64,000 nt of DNA from CADEED01 sp963842515 (GCA_963842515.1 CAWJGO010000002.1:496001-560000); one strand, 5' to 3'; shown: positions 18,885 through 28,576, numbered from the stretch's first letter. Program-made: numbers and translations. Notes: generated by a model not told the origin, from the sequence alone.

Positions 18885-19005
18885 CATTGCCGCGCCGAGA
18901 CAGCGGGTCCTACCATGTGCCGTCACCGTACATCGAACCCGGGACTAACCAGGGTTCGTTAGGCCTCGCCGATTGACCCCCTCGATCGGCGGGGCTTTCT
19001 TTTGT
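18885..19005 (+). ncRNA. Candidate small RNA or leader ending in a terminator hairpin
   Basis: A ~120-nt stretch with no convincing reading frame. It holds a perfect 7-bp hairpin CGAACCC/GGGTTCG (18934-18940 with 18952-18958) followed directly by a terminator (18963-18995). It starts just after the double operator. Either a short plus-strand RNA made from a promoter at the operators or an attenuated leader would explain a terminator where no gene ends. There is no homology evidence; the strand follows from the U-rich tail. Confidence 0.35.
18963..19003 (+). terminator. Rho-independent terminator without an upstream gene
   Basis: Stem GCCTCGCCGAT (18963-18973) with ATCGGCGGGGC (18985-18995), 11 bp including one G-T pair, then CTTTCTTTTG. 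It points in the plus direction although the preceding coding gene is on the minus strand. Confidence 0.65.
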
Positions 19006-19032
19006 TTGTTTGTGTTTGCGCAGCGCACGGCG

Positions 19033-19046
19033 TGCATACGTATTCA
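19033..19046. promoter_or_regulatory. LacI-type operator (copy 4), upstream of GH13 amylase
   Basis: TGCATACGTATTCA, 79 nt before the start of the amylase at 19126. It is identical to copy 2. Confidence 0.75.
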
Positions 19047-19125
19047 CTGAGGGGCGCGCTCGGAGCGCTGCTATGTTCGCGCCGCGATCGACAGCGCCAT
19101 GTTTTGCAGAACAGGGGAAGTCCGG

Positions 19126-20559
19126 ATGCGATTGAGAATGAATCGTGCGTGCGCGCTTGGCAGCGTGTCGTTCGTTGTTCTCGCGTTGCTTGCGTTTGCG
19201 CCGCCGCCGCCGGCGCGTGCGGACGATGGCGCCACACCGCGCGCCGAGGCGCGCCAGAGCCCCGACTGGCTGCGCGACGGCGTCATCTACGAAGTGTTTC
19301 CGCGCGCATTTTCAGCGCAAGGAAACTTCAAGGGCGTAATCCCGCAGCTCGATCGTCTCAAAGACCTCGGCGTGAACGTGCTCTGGCTGATGCCCATCCA
19401 TCCGACCGGCAAGCTCAATTCAAAGGGAACGCTCGGCAGCCCGTACGCGGTGCGTGACTACGATGCGGTCAATCCGGACTACGGCACCCCCCAGGATTTG
19501 AAAGACCTCGTTGCCGCTGCGCATCAGCGCGGCATGAAAATCTTCATCGATATCGTTGCGAACCACACGGCGTGGGATTCGACACTGATCGAGAAACACC
19601 CCGACTGGTACATGCACGACGCGGCTGGAAAGATCGTCCCGCCCAACCCGGATTGGGTCGACGTCGCCGACCTCGACTTCTCGAAGCCCGGCCTGCGCAC
19701 CTACATGAGCGAAATGATGGTGCGCTGGCTGCGCGACTACGGTATCGACGGTTTCCGTTGCGACTACGCGAGCGGTGTTCCCACCGACTTCTGGGAATCG
19801 CTGCGGCCGGCGCTCGATCGCGTCCGTCCAGGGCTTGCGTTCCTGGCGGAATCCGATGATCCGGCCTTGCTGCGCCAGGCGTTCGACATCGACTATGCCT
19901 GGGATTTCTACCACGCGATGAGCGACGCGCTCGCCGGACGCGCCCCGGCGTCATTCGTCCGCGAAGTATGGGAGCGCGCCGAGGCGCGCTACCCGCGCGG
20001 TGCCTTGCGCTTGCGCTTCTCCGACAATCACGACCAGCTGCGCGCCACAGGCCAATTCGGGTTGCCGGCAGCGTTGGCCGCTTCAGCGGTGATGTTCACG
20101 CTCGATGGCGTACCTCTGCTCTACAACGGCATGGAGGTGGGCGACAACACCGATTCCACCGCGCCCTCGTTGTTCGAGCGCAGGCCGATCGCCTGGGAGA
20201 TGGCGGAGCGCCGGCCAGAGGTTGCGCCTTACTATCGCGCGCTCGCGGCGATGCGGCGCGCACACCCGGCATTCACGCGCGGTACCGTTCGCTGGCTGCG
20301 CAATGACGATGAGCAGCGGGTGCTCAGCTACGAGCGGGCCGGTGCCGGCGAGTCGTTGGTGATGGTGGTCAATCTGTCGTCTCGACCCTACGTCGGCATC
20401 GTCGAGACGGGGCCGGGTGAGTATCGGGAGATCACGCCGGCTTCGCATTCCAGCGCACCGACCACCACGGTGAAGCAACCGGGAAAACGCGCCGCGTCGC
20501 TGCCCGCCGTGTCCCTCGCCCCCTGGGAATTCAGGGTTTTCAGGCGGGCAACTCCGTGA
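19126..20559 (+). CDS. Secreted GH13 alpha-amylase
   Basis: A 477-residue GH13 enzyme with a long signal peptide ending in PPPPARADD. Conserved regions: DGVIYEVFPRAFSAQGNF, IFIDIVANHTAWDS (I), GFRCDYASGVP (II, nucleophile Asp), FLAESDDP (III, Glu), RFSDNHDQLR (IV). It is short for the family and lacks extra binding modules. ATG 19126 is preferred over 19099 because AGGGGAAG lies 6-8 nt upstream and the signal peptide begins there. Its TGA stop forms the first bases of the next operator. Likely periplasmic breakdown of maltodextrins. Confidence 0.9.
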   Translation: MRLRMNRACALGSVSFVVLALLAFAPPPPARADDGATPRAEARQSPDWLRDGVIYEVFPRAFSAQGNFKGVIPQLDRLKDLGVNVLWLMPIHPTGKLNSKGTLGSPYAVRDYDAVNPDYGTPQDLKDLVAAAHQRGMKIFIDIVANHTAWDSTLIEKHPDWYMHDAAGKIVPPNPDWVDVADLDFSKPGLRTYMSEMMVRWLRDYGIDGFRCDYASGVPTDFWESLRPALDRVRPGLAFLAESDDPALLRQAFDIDYAWDFYHAMSDALAGRAPASFVREVWERAEARYPRGALRLRFSDNHDQLRATGQFGLPAALAASAVMFTLDGVPLLYNGMEVGDNTDSTAPSLFERRPIAWEMAERRPEVAPYYRALAAMRRAHPAFTRGTVRWLRNDDEQRVLSYERAGAGESLVMVVNLSSRPYVGIVETGPGEYREITPASHSSAPTTTVKQPGKRAASLPAVSLAPWEFRVFRRATP

Positions 20560-20570
20560 ATACGTATGCA
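20557..20570. promoter_or_regulatory. LacI-type operator (copy 5), upstream of the TonB-dependent receptor
   Basis: TGAATACGTATGCA, overlapping the stop codon of the preceding amylase (TGA is shared) and 105 nt before the receptor start. Confidence 0.75.
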
Positions 20571-20674
20571 TGAGATTGCCAAGCAGCTGCCGCTGCCAAC
20601 ATCCTTGCGCCCAGGGAATCGCGCCGTGTCCGGACGGCCACGCCGTGCAGAACAATTAGTTAGGAGGGGTTCGA

Positions 20675-23509
20675 GTGAAGACTTCCAATAAGGGTAATCG
20701 CAAACAGCCGGGTCGCGGCCGCCAGCCATACGAGGTCGGGTCGGCAGCGGCGGGTTGCGCCATCTTTCTCGTGGCGGGCAGTGCCACCGCGCTCGCGCAG
20801 GATCAAACTGCCGGTGCGGAAGCTGGCGAGGATATCGAGGAGGTGATCGTCACCGGTCTCCGCAAGAGCATCCAGGACTCGATCTCCGCCAAGAAGATCG
20901 ATTCCTCGATCGTCGAAGTGGTCTCGGCCGAGGACATCGGCAAACTACCGGATTCCTCGATCGCCGAGTCCATCGCGCGCCTGCCGGGCATCGCCGCCCA
21001 ACGCACCAACGGCCGCGCCCAGACGCTGTCGATCCGCGGCCTGGGGCCCGATTTCACGGTCACGACCTTCAACGGTCGAGAGCAGGCGACGACCAACGAT
21101 AACCGCACGGTCGAATTCGACCAGTACCCCTCGGAGCTCGTGACGCAGGTCAAGATCTACAAGACGCCCGACGCCGGCATGGCGTATCAGGGCATCGCCG
21201 GCACCACGGACATCTCGACGGTGCATCCGCTGTCGTATGACGGCCGCCGCACATCGGTCACCTACCGCCGGGAGCAGAACGCGCAGGACGCCAACATCCC
21301 CGGGCTGGACGATGCCGGCAATCGTGCGAACTTCACCTACATCGATCAGTTCCTCGATAACACTCTAGGTATCGCCTTCGGCGTTGCGTACAACAAGAGC
21401 CCGTACCAGGCGCAGACGAAGGAGCCCTGGGGCTACGCGGACTCGCCGACGGGTGCCGGCCAGAGAATCATCGGCGGCGACAAGAGCGGCGTGCAGTCCT
21501 CGTTCTACGAGCGCACAGGTTTTCTCGGCGTCGTCGAGTTCCGGCCCAACGACACCGTGCACATGTTGCTCGATGCGTATCACTCCGACTTCAAGGAGCT
21601 GCAGACGATTCAGCGGGTCGAGTACGGCACCATCTGGGCGAATCCCTCGACCCCCGTCACCAATCCCGGCGAAGTCGTGGACGATCGCGTGCTGTCGGGC
21701 ACGTTCAACGACGTGCCGTTCACGGTCATCGAGAACTACAACAATGACCGCGACGCGAAGATCGATTCGATCGGCCTCAATACCGACTTCACGCTGAACG
21801 ACAACTGGGGCCTGAATGCCGATCTGAGCTATTCCAAGGTCACGCGCGATGATTTGCGCCTCGAGTCGACGGCAGGCGTCGGCAAGAATGGCGATGCGAC
21901 TTTCCCGACCGTCACCGACGATATTGCGTTTACAACCGGACCGGACGGCCGCACCTATCTCACGCCCACGATCAATTACAGCGATTACGGCCTGGTGCAC
22001 CTCTCCGATCCGGGCTCCTGGGGTGGTGGTACGCGCCGCTCGGGCTTCGTCGGCCATCCGGAAATCAACGACGAGATCCAGGCGATCCGGCTCACGGCGA
22101 GGCGCAAGTTCGAAGGTTTTCTGAGCGATGTGAGCTTTGGCGTGAACTACGCCGATCGCACCAAGGACAAAGACCCCTTCCAGAGTCTGCTGTACCTGCC
22201 GGGGAACGTCTCGCACCTCCCGGTGCCTGAGGACTACCGCACCGGTGTCGCGAGCGGCGCGTTCTTCGGCCTCGCGAACGGCGTCATCGGTTATGACGCG
22301 ATCGGCCTCTGGAACAGCGGCTTCTGGCAGCCGATCGACGCATCCACGGATCCGAATGCGGCGCCCGGCGATCGCATCTACGACGTGACGAATGCCTGGA
22401 CTGTGAGTGAGAAGCTCACCACGGCTTTCGTGAAGTTGAGCATCGACACGCAGATCGGCGAATTGCCCCTGCGCGGCAACATCGGCGTGCAGAGCATCAC
22501 CGCCGACCAGTCGGCTCGCCTCGGATTCGTCAACGGCGATACCGCCGGCGTCCCGGTGCTCGACGTCACGTACCGCAACGTGGGCGACAAATACACCGAC
22601 ATTCTGCCAAGCCTCAACCTCGCGCTCGAGCTGCCGCACGATCAGAAGATCCGCGTCGGCGCCGCCATCACCACGGCGCGTCCGCGCATGGACGACATGG
22701 GCGGCGGCCAGGGCTACACCGTGACTCCCGACACTGGAACTCCGACGCAGGGTCCGAACGGCGAGTTGCTGTACTGGCAACGCAACGGCGGCGGAAACCC
22801 GAAGCTGCGTCCCTGGAAGGCCAATACCTTCGATCTGTCGTGGGAGAAATACTTCGGCGACAACCAGGGCTATGTCTCGGTAGCGGCGTACTACAAGAAG
22901 CTCACCACGTACATCGTCAACGAATCATTCCTGTTCGACTTCACGGGATTCGAGCTGCCGACTGGCGCGTACACCCAGGCGGATGCCAACCGCTTCGGCG
23001 TCGCGACGCAAAAGGTCAACGGTAGCGGCGGTTACATCAAGGGCTTCGAGGCCACTGTGTCGCTGCCGTTCGGGGCGTTCTTTGAACCGCTCGACGGGTT
23101 CGGTCTCATCGTGAGCGGCGCGAAGAACGATTCGGCCATCGAGATAAACGACATAGAAGTCGACGTACCTGGCCTCTCCAAGACCGTAGTGAACTCGACG
23201 CTGTACTACGAAAAGGCCGGCTTCTCGGCGCGTGTCAGCAATCGGAAGCGCGGCGAGTTCGTCGGTGAGGTGCCGAACTTCGATGCGACGCTCAGGTTAA
23301 CCACCGTCTCGGCGGAATCCATTCTCGATGCGCAGGTGGGCTACGAGTTCCGCGACGGTCCGATGGAAGGCCTGAGCATCAATCTGCAGGGCACCAATCT
23401 CACCGACGAGCCGTTCCAACTGAGCCAGCTCGATACGCCTGAGCGCGATCTCGTGCTGTACCAGAAGTACGGTGCGATCTACTCGGTGGCGTTGACGTAT
23501 AAGTTCTAG
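20675..23509 (+). CDS. TonB-dependent receptor, probable maltodextrin uptake
   Basis: A 944-residue outer-membrane receptor. GTG start is preceded by AGGAGGGG with 5-nt spacing. An extended signal region runs to ALAQ, then a TonB-box region IEEVIVTGLRKS, plug domain (AESIARLPGIAAQR, SIRGLGPDFTVTTFNGRE), and a 22-strand barrel ending in aromatic VALTYKF. It belongs to the large proteobacterial receptor family of sugar-uptake loci (including Caulobacter MalA-type proteins). Position between amylase and halogenase, with operator copy 5 upstream, indicates maltodextrins as ligand by context. A strong terminator follows. Confidence 0.92.
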   Translation: MKTSNKGNRKQPGRGRQPYEVGSAAAGCAIFLVAGSATALAQDQTAGAEAGEDIEEVIVTGLRKSIQDSISAKKIDSSIVEVVSAEDIGKLPDSSIAESIARLPGIAAQRTNGRAQTLSIRGLGPDFTVTTFNGREQATTNDNRTVEFDQYPSELVTQVKIYKTPDAGMAYQGIAGTTDISTVHPLSYDGRRTSVTYRREQNAQDANIPGLDDAGNRANFTYIDQFLDNTLGIAFGVAYNKSPYQAQTKEPWGYADSPTGAGQRIIGGDKSGVQSSFYERTGFLGVVEFRPNDTVHMLLDAYHSDFKELQTIQRVEYGTIWANPSTPVTNPGEVVDDRVLSGTFNDVPFTVIENYNNDRDAKIDSIGLNTDFTLNDNWGLNADLSYSKVTRDDLRLESTAGVGKNGDATFPTVTDDIAFTTGPDGRTYLTPTINYSDYGLVHLSDPGSWGGGTRRSGFVGHPEINDEIQAIRLTARRKFEGFLSDVSFGVNYADRTKDKDPFQSLLYLPGNVSHLPVPEDYRTGVASGAFFGLANGVIGYDAIGLWNSGFWQPIDASTDPNAAPGDRIYDVTNAWTVSEKLTTAFVKLSIDTQIGELPLRGNIGVQSITADQSARLGFVNGDTAGVPVLDVTYRNVGDKYTDILPSLNLALELPHDQKIRVGAAITTARPRMDDMGGGQGYTVTPDTGTPTQGPNGELLYWQRNGGGNPKLRPWKANTFDLSWEKYFGDNQGYVSVAAYYKKLTTYIVNESFLFDFTGFELPTGAYTQADANRFGVATQKVNGSGGYIKGFEATVSLPFGAFFEPLDGFGLIVSGAKNDSAIEINDIEVDVPGLSKTVVNSTLYYEKAGFSARVSNRKRGEFVGEVPNFDATLRLTTVSAESILDAQVGYEFRDGPMEGLSINLQGTNLTDEPFQLSQLDTPERDLVLYQKYGAIYSVALTYKF

Positions 23510-23531
23510 GCGAATCGCTGCTTCGAAACTG

Positions 23532-23568
23532 ACACCCGCCGGCATCGCTGCCGGCGGGTGTTTTTTTT
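23532..23568 (+). terminator. Rho-independent terminator after the receptor gene
   Basis: Perfect 12-bp stem ACACCCGCCGGC / GCCGGCGGGTGT (23532-23543, 23550-23561), 6-nt loop, 8 T. It lies only 18 nt before the halogenase start, so it should strongly reduce co-transcription of that gene with the receptor. Confidence 0.9.
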
Positions 23569-23585
23569 GAGATGCTAGGCGACAT

Positions 23586-25097
23586 ATGAATAGCGAAATC
23601 CGATCGGTCGTCGTTGCCGGCGGCGGAACCGCAGGGTGGATGGCGGCCGCTGCGCTCGCGCGCGTCCTGGGGCCGCGGCTGCAGATCACGCTGGTCGAGT
23701 CCTCCGAGATCGGCATCGTCGGCGTGGGTGAGGCAACGATTCCCGCCATCGGGCAGTTCAACCGGCTGCTGAAGATCGACGAAGACGATTTCCTCAAGGC
23801 GACGCAGGGCACGTTCAAGCTCGGCATCGAGTTTGCCGACTGGTACGAAAGGGGCCACGCGTACATGCATGCCTTCGGTCCCGTGGGCCGAGATCTGGCG
23901 TATGTCCCCTTTCATCACTATTGGTTGCGCGACCAGGCTGCGGGCACGGCGGGGTCGCTGTGGGACTACAGTTTGAACTGGGTCAGCGCAAAGCAATCGC
24001 GCTTCGCGCGTCTCGAGCGCATCCCCGACACGCCGCTCGCCGGGCTGGCCTGGGCGTTCCATTTCGATGCCTCGCTGTACGCAGCCTATCTATCGCGGTT
24101 CGCGCAAAGCCTGGGCGTGCGGCGCATTGATGCGAAAATTGCTGCCGTGTTGCTAGGTGCCGATGGTGATGTGAGCGCGCTCAAGCTCGAGGACGGCCGC
24201 GAGCTCGCGGCTGACTTCTTCATCGACTGTACGGGGTTTCGCGGCCTGCTGATCGAACAGACTCTCAAGACTGGCTATGACGACTGGACGCACTGGTTGC
24301 CGTGCGATCGTGCGCAGGCGGTGCCGTCATCGAGCACCCAGCCACTGACCCCCTATACACGCTCGACGGCGCTCGAGGCCGGGTGGCAATGGCGCATTCC
24401 GCTGCAGCACCGCACCGGCAACGGCCACGTCTATTCGTCGTCTTTCACGACGGATGAACGCGCGCGCGAGCTGCTGCTCGCGAACCTGGACGCACCGGCG
24501 CTGGCGGAGCCGCGGCTCATCAAGTTCTCGACCGGGCGCCGCAAGCAGCTCTGGAACCGCAATGTGGTGTGCATGGGGCTGGCGAGCGGGTTCCTCGAGC
24601 CACTCGAATCCACGTCTATCCACCTGATCCAGGTCACCATCCAGCGGCTGATCCTGCATTTCCCGCATCTCGGGGACTGCGAGGAACGGCGCCGCGAGTT
24701 CAACCGCGCCGCCGCGGCGGAATACGACTACATCCGGGATTTCATCATCCTGCATTACTACGCCAACAACCGGGTGGGTGAGCCGTTCTGGGACGCTTGC
24801 CGGAACATGTCGATACCGGATTCGCTGCATCATCGGATCGAGTTGTTTCGCGAGTCAGCCGGGATCTTCTGCGCGACCGATGATCTGTTCCAGCTCACGA
24901 GCTGGCTGCAGGTACTGTGGGGGCAGGGCGTGCGTCCGAAGGTGACACATCCTTTCGTGGAGGCCGTGTCGCCCGCGGATCGGGAAGGCTATCTACGGGA
25001 TCTGCGGACCCTCATGGCGCAGGCAGCGCAGCGGCTGCCTGGCCACGCAGAGTTCATAGCGCGGCACTGCGCCGCCGTAACACCCAACGCGACGTGA
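23586..25097 (+). CDS. Flavin-dependent tryptophan-halogenase family protein (1)
   Basis: A 503-residue FAD enzyme. GGGTAGW near the N-terminus binds FAD, GVGEATIPAI is family-specific, the halogenase motif WxWxIP is present as WQWRIP, the Lys of ATQGTFKLGIEF matches the catalytic Lys of PrnA/RebH-type enzymes, and LEPLESTSI carries the conserved Glu. Both halogenation motifs are therefore intact. Homologues commonly accompany TonB receptors in sugar loci of Xanthomonas, Brevundimonas and Caulobacter; their natural substrates are unknown. Start ATG has only a weak ribosome-binding site (AGGCGA) and follows a terminator. Convergent with pullulanase. Confidence 0.9.
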   Translation: MNSEIRSVVVAGGGTAGWMAAAALARVLGPRLQITLVESSEIGIVGVGEATIPAIGQFNRLLKIDEDDFLKATQGTFKLGIEFADWYERGHAYMHAFGPVGRDLAYVPFHHYWLRDQAAGTAGSLWDYSLNWVSAKQSRFARLERIPDTPLAGLAWAFHFDASLYAAYLSRFAQSLGVRRIDAKIAAVLLGADGDVSALKLEDGRELAADFFIDCTGFRGLLIEQTLKTGYDDWTHWLPCDRAQAVPSSSTQPLTPYTRSTALEAGWQWRIPLQHRTGNGHVYSSSFTTDERARELLLANLDAPALAEPRLIKFSTGRRKQLWNRNVVCMGLASGFLEPLESTSIHLIQVTIQRLILHFPHLGDCEERRREFNRAAAAEYDYIRDFIILHYYANNRVGEPFWDACRNMSIPDSLHHRIELFRESAGIFCATDDLFQLTSWLQVLWGQGVRPKVTHPFVEAVSPADREGYLRDLRTLMAQAAQRLPGHAEFIARHCAAVTPNAT

Positions 25098-25115
25098 GCC
25101 CCATCCATTCGCGTA

Positions 25116-28100
25116 TCACTTCCATCCGAAGCAAGGCTCGATGAATACCGCAGTCGTACGCGGCGGAATCGTGAATGTACCCGTTGATCCCTGGAATTTT
25201 GCTTTACGCACTACCGGATCGTGCGAGAGCGCCTGAATCGGATGAAGTAGCAGCGGCTGTCGCTTGAACGCGGGATCGGCGAACGTTTGCGTCTGCGGAG
25301 TGGCGTTCACCAGCACCACGGCCTCGGAAGCGGGGAAGCAGGATTTGCCGGGGTTCACGATACGTTCGACGATGAGCCCCGGGATCTGGTCCGGTCCGAC
25401 GTTGTAGAAGCTCACGGCTTTCTTGATCTCATCCGCGGTGCGCAGACGGAAGAGCCCGCTGGTCTTGCGTATCACCAGCATTTCCAACATATGGCGGAAG
25501 GTTCCCTCGATGTCCTTCGCGCCGGGTTTCAGGTTGGGATCGGCGAGTGCCGGTCCGATGATGGTCCAGTCGTCCTGGTTGCCTTGCGCCGGTGGTAACC
25601 CTGAAGCCCAACCGTTCGTCTTCATCGTCCAGTCGATGCGATTGAACCAGTCGCCGGAGTTGTAGCTGTTGCGATCGGCGGACTTGGAACGCAGGATTTC
25701 ATCGCCGGCCATGAAGAAGGGCACACCCTGCGAAAGCGCCACGATGGAGAGGCCGAGGCGGTGCATGCGCACGCGGTCGGCGCGCGGCAGCGTCGAAGGC
25801 ACTTTGAGGTTCATGGCGTCGAACCAGTCCGGGTCGTCGTGCACGCCGATGTACTGGATGGTGTCTTCGGGTTGCGCGCCGTAGGCGCCGGGCATGCCGA
25901 AGTAGTCGACCTCGCTGCCGGGCAGCGTCGTGCCGTGCCCGTCGACAATTTCGTAGCTCGCGATGTTGCCGGCCAGTCCCAGGCGTACCAGGTCGGTGAG
26001 ACGCAGCAGCTCCGTCTTGGCGTCGGCAGCCGAGCCACCAAAGGTGCCATTCGGCTCGACGTACAGACCGGTCGCGAAGCCCTGGTCGCGGCGCGGACTG
26101 AACGGACCGCCGCCGCGCACTGCGTCGCGGATGCGATCGGAAAATGAGCCGATGCCGGTGCCGGCCATGTTCACCTGGATGGCGTTGACGCCGCGGCCAT
26201 TGTTGGCCATGACGCCGAAGTTCCAGCCTTCGCCGTACACGTAGATGGACCTGCCGTCGACGCCGTCCTTCGCCAACGTCAGCGCATCGAGCGCGGCGCG
26301 CACCTTCAGCATGTTGGACTTGAGGTGAAAGCCCATGATGTCGAAGCGGAAGCCGTCGAGCTTGTATGCCCGCGCCCACAGCACGATCGAATCGACCATG
26401 AGCTTTTCCATCATCGCGTGCTCGGTGGCCGTGTCGGCGCAGCAGCTCTCGCCGAGCACGATGCCGTCGCCGTTCAACCGGTGGTAGTAGCCGGGCACCA
26501 GCTTGTCGAGAATGGAGTTCGGGTTCTGGCCCGCCGAGTTGGTGTGGTTGTAAACCACGTCCATGACCACGCGCAGACCGCTCTGGTTGAGCGACTGCAC
26601 CATCTGGCGGAATTCGAGGATGCGGCCAGCTCCATCGGCGTTGGTCGCGTAGCTGCCCTCGGGCACGTTGTAATGCAGCGGGTCATAGCCCCAGTTGTAG
26701 GCGTCGCGGTCAGACGTTGCCGCGACCAGCGCCTGCTGCTCGGAAGAGTCGGCCGGCAGTGCCGCGAGCGTGTCGAACGCTGGCGTAGCCCAAGTCGTCT
26801 TGTCCTCGTTGGTGGTCGCGAAGTCGAACGCCGGCAGCAGGTGCACGTGCGTGACACCCGCGAGCCCCAGGGTGGCCAGATGCTTCATGCCATCTGAACG
26901 CTTCTGCGCGAACGCCGCGTAAGTACCGCGCTTGTCGGCCGGGACGGTCGCGTCGCTCGCGCTGAAGTCGCGCACGTGTAATTCGTAGAGGACGATGTCT
27001 TCAACGGAGGCCAGCCATGGCTTGTGCAATCGCTTCCAGTCGCGCGGCAGCAGCGCGGAATCATCGAGCGACACGATGTGGCTGCGGGTGCTGTTTCGCG
27101 CCAGCGAAACCGAGTACGGATCGGTGACGACGTTGGTCTCGACCCGGTTCGTCGCGCGCACGAATACCTGAGCTTCGTACAGGTAGTACTGGCCGTAAAC
27201 GCCGGCGGTGGGCGCGGTGTAACTCCAGATCCCGCTTGCCGGATCGAGCGTCATGGGGTGGGTGGTGTAGTTGGAGGTGTTCGAGTCTGCAAAGATGCGA
27301 AGCGCAAGGTGACGGGCGGTGGGCGCCCACACGCGCAGCGTTGTCTGTCCGTGCTTGAAGCTCGGCCCGAGCGTGAGCGGCCCGGCCTTGGTGGAATACA
27401 GGGCATCGAGAACGCCGGGAATCTGCAGCGACGTGGCATCGACGCCCTGGCCCGGACGCGCCGCGCCGACGGCAAGTTGGCCCTTCAGGCTTTGGTCTGC
27501 GGCCGTAACGGCGGCTGCGGGCAGCTTGAATGCCGCAAGGTTCGCGAGGTGCGGATACTTCTCGCGCAGCGCGACAGGCAAGCCCGCCGGATCGTGCATG
27601 AGAGTCCACGAGGTCGAATTCGGCCCGGCGACGATGCCAGGGCCGTCGAGCGTGAGCTCACCGTCCGGGTCCGCGAACAGCGTGACCACCGTATCGGACG
27701 CAACGTTCCAGGCGATGGTGTCGGCTGAGAGCCAGTATGCCTGCGCCTTGGTGAGGTCGCCCCGAATGCCGCCAACGATGACCCTCAGGTCCTTGGTGAT
27801 GGAACTCCACTGAAAGGCGACCTCCATGTCATTGGCCGGTACAGTGAAGGCGATATTCGCTCCGTTCTGCACACCACCCTGGCCGTAGTTCACCTCCCAG
27901 CCGCCGTTGAGCGCCACCTTGGCCTCGTAGGTACCCGCTGGGATCGCGTTGGTGCTGAAGCTGTAGATAGTCGTGTCGTTGATGTCCTGCAGCCAGGAAC
28001 GGAAGCAGCCCGGATCCCAGTCGCCGCTGCAGCCGATCTCGCTCTGAAAGTCACCCGGCACAGTGGCAATAATCGAGCTGATGTTTTCGGTGACCCAATG

Positions 28101-28475
28101 CGTCTTGTGGTCGTAGTAGAACGTGACGCTCTGCGGCGAAGCGGTCGTCGTGAGTGGAATGTTCGGGCCGTTCTGAAGGGCGCCGAGGCCGTAATTCACA
28201 TCCCAACTGCCATTGAGTGCCACCTTGTATTCGTACGCGGCGGCCGGCGTGACGCTAAAGGTGTTTCTCCAGATATCACCATTGGCGTCATAGACCAGCT
28301 GCGTGGCCGGACATGCGGGATCCCAGTCCCCGGCGCAGCCAGCCTCCGACTGATAACTGCCTGGGACGCTGACCGAAGCCGGGATGGTCTGGGCCGTCAC
28401 CTGGAGAGCGCAACCGGCCAGAATGGCCAGTGCGAGCGGCATGATGGCGCGAGCGCGCGGGCACTTCGATGACAT
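25116..28475 (-). CDS. pulA: Pullulanase-type alpha-1,6-glucosidase lipoprotein
   Basis: An 1119-residue debranching enzyme. The N-terminus MSSKCPRARAIMPLALAILAGC ends in a lipobox (LAGC, Cys22), so it is lipid-anchored. Two tandem ~100-residue modules follow, each with PGxxQSExGCxGDWDP (residues ~38-140 and ~141-235), resembling the X25 starch-binding-like modules of pullulanases. Then come a beta domain (~300-440) and the GH13 barrel: VVMDVVYNHTNS (I), LDGFRFDIMGFH (II, nucleophile), YVYGEGWNF (III, Glu), YIGVHDDPDWFDA (IV, more often HDN). It releases alpha-1,6 branches outside or in the periplasm. Operator copy 6 is upstream. Confidence 0.93.
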   Translation of the reverse strand: MSSKCPRARAIMPLALAILAGCALQVTAQTIPASVSVPGSYQSEAGCAGDWDPACPATQLVYDANGDIWRNTFSVTPAAAYEYKVALNGSWDVNYGLGALQNGPNIPLTTTASPQSVTFYYDHKTHWVTENISSIIATVPGDFQSEIGCSGDWDPGCFRSWLQDINDTTIYSFSTNAIPAGTYEAKVALNGGWEVNYGQGGVQNGANIAFTVPANDMEVAFQWSSITKDLRVIVGGIRGDLTKAQAYWLSADTIAWNVASDTVVTLFADPDGELTLDGPGIVAGPNSTSWTLMHDPAGLPVALREKYPHLANLAAFKLPAAAVTAADQSLKGQLAVGAARPGQGVDATSLQIPGVLDALYSTKAGPLTLGPSFKHGQTTLRVWAPTARHLALRIFADSNTSNYTTHPMTLDPASGIWSYTAPTAGVYGQYYLYEAQVFVRATNRVETNVVTDPYSVSLARNSTRSHIVSLDDSALLPRDWKRLHKPWLASVEDIVLYELHVRDFSASDATVPADKRGTYAAFAQKRSDGMKHLATLGLAGVTHVHLLPAFDFATTNEDKTTWATPAFDTLAALPADSSEQQALVAATSDRDAYNWGYDPLHYNVPEGSYATNADGAGRILEFRQMVQSLNQSGLRVVMDVVYNHTNSAGQNPNSILDKLVPGYYHRLNGDGIVLGESCCADTATEHAMMEKLMVDSIVLWARAYKLDGFRFDIMGFHLKSNMLKVRAALDALTLAKDGVDGRSIYVYGEGWNFGVMANNGRGVNAIQVNMAGTGIGSFSDRIRDAVRGGGPFSPRRDQGFATGLYVEPNGTFGGSAADAKTELLRLTDLVRLGLAGNIASYEIVDGHGTTLPGSEVDYFGMPGAYGAQPEDTIQYIGVHDDPDWFDAMNLKVPSTLPRADRVRMHRLGLSIVALSQGVPFFMAGDEILRSKSADRNSYNSGDWFNRIDWTMKTNGWASGLPPAQGNQDDWTIIGPALADPNLKPGAKDIEGTFRHMLEMLVIRKTSGLFRLRTADEIKKAVSFYNVGPDQIPGLIVERIVNPGKSCFPASEAVVLVNATPQTQTFADPAFKRQPLLLHPIQALSHDPVVRKAKFQGSTGTFTIPPRTTAVFIEPCFGWK

Positions 28476-28562
28476 GGTCCGTCTCCCCTGAGAGTCGCCG
28501 GCAAGGCGCAGGCAGTATTCTTCTAGATCGGACGCTAAACGAGGTGCGCGGAAGTTTGCTTA

Positions 28563-28576
28563 CGAATACGTATGCA
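28563..28576. promoter_or_regulatory. LacI-type operator (copy 6), upstream of pullulanase
   Basis: CGAATACGTATGCA, 87 nt before the pullulanase start on the minus strand and between it and the second halogenase gene. Confidence 0.75.

Noticed and set aside
21365..22780. 471-codon minus-strand frame opposite the TonB receptor
   Set aside because: Antisense shadow; composition follows the receptor codons.
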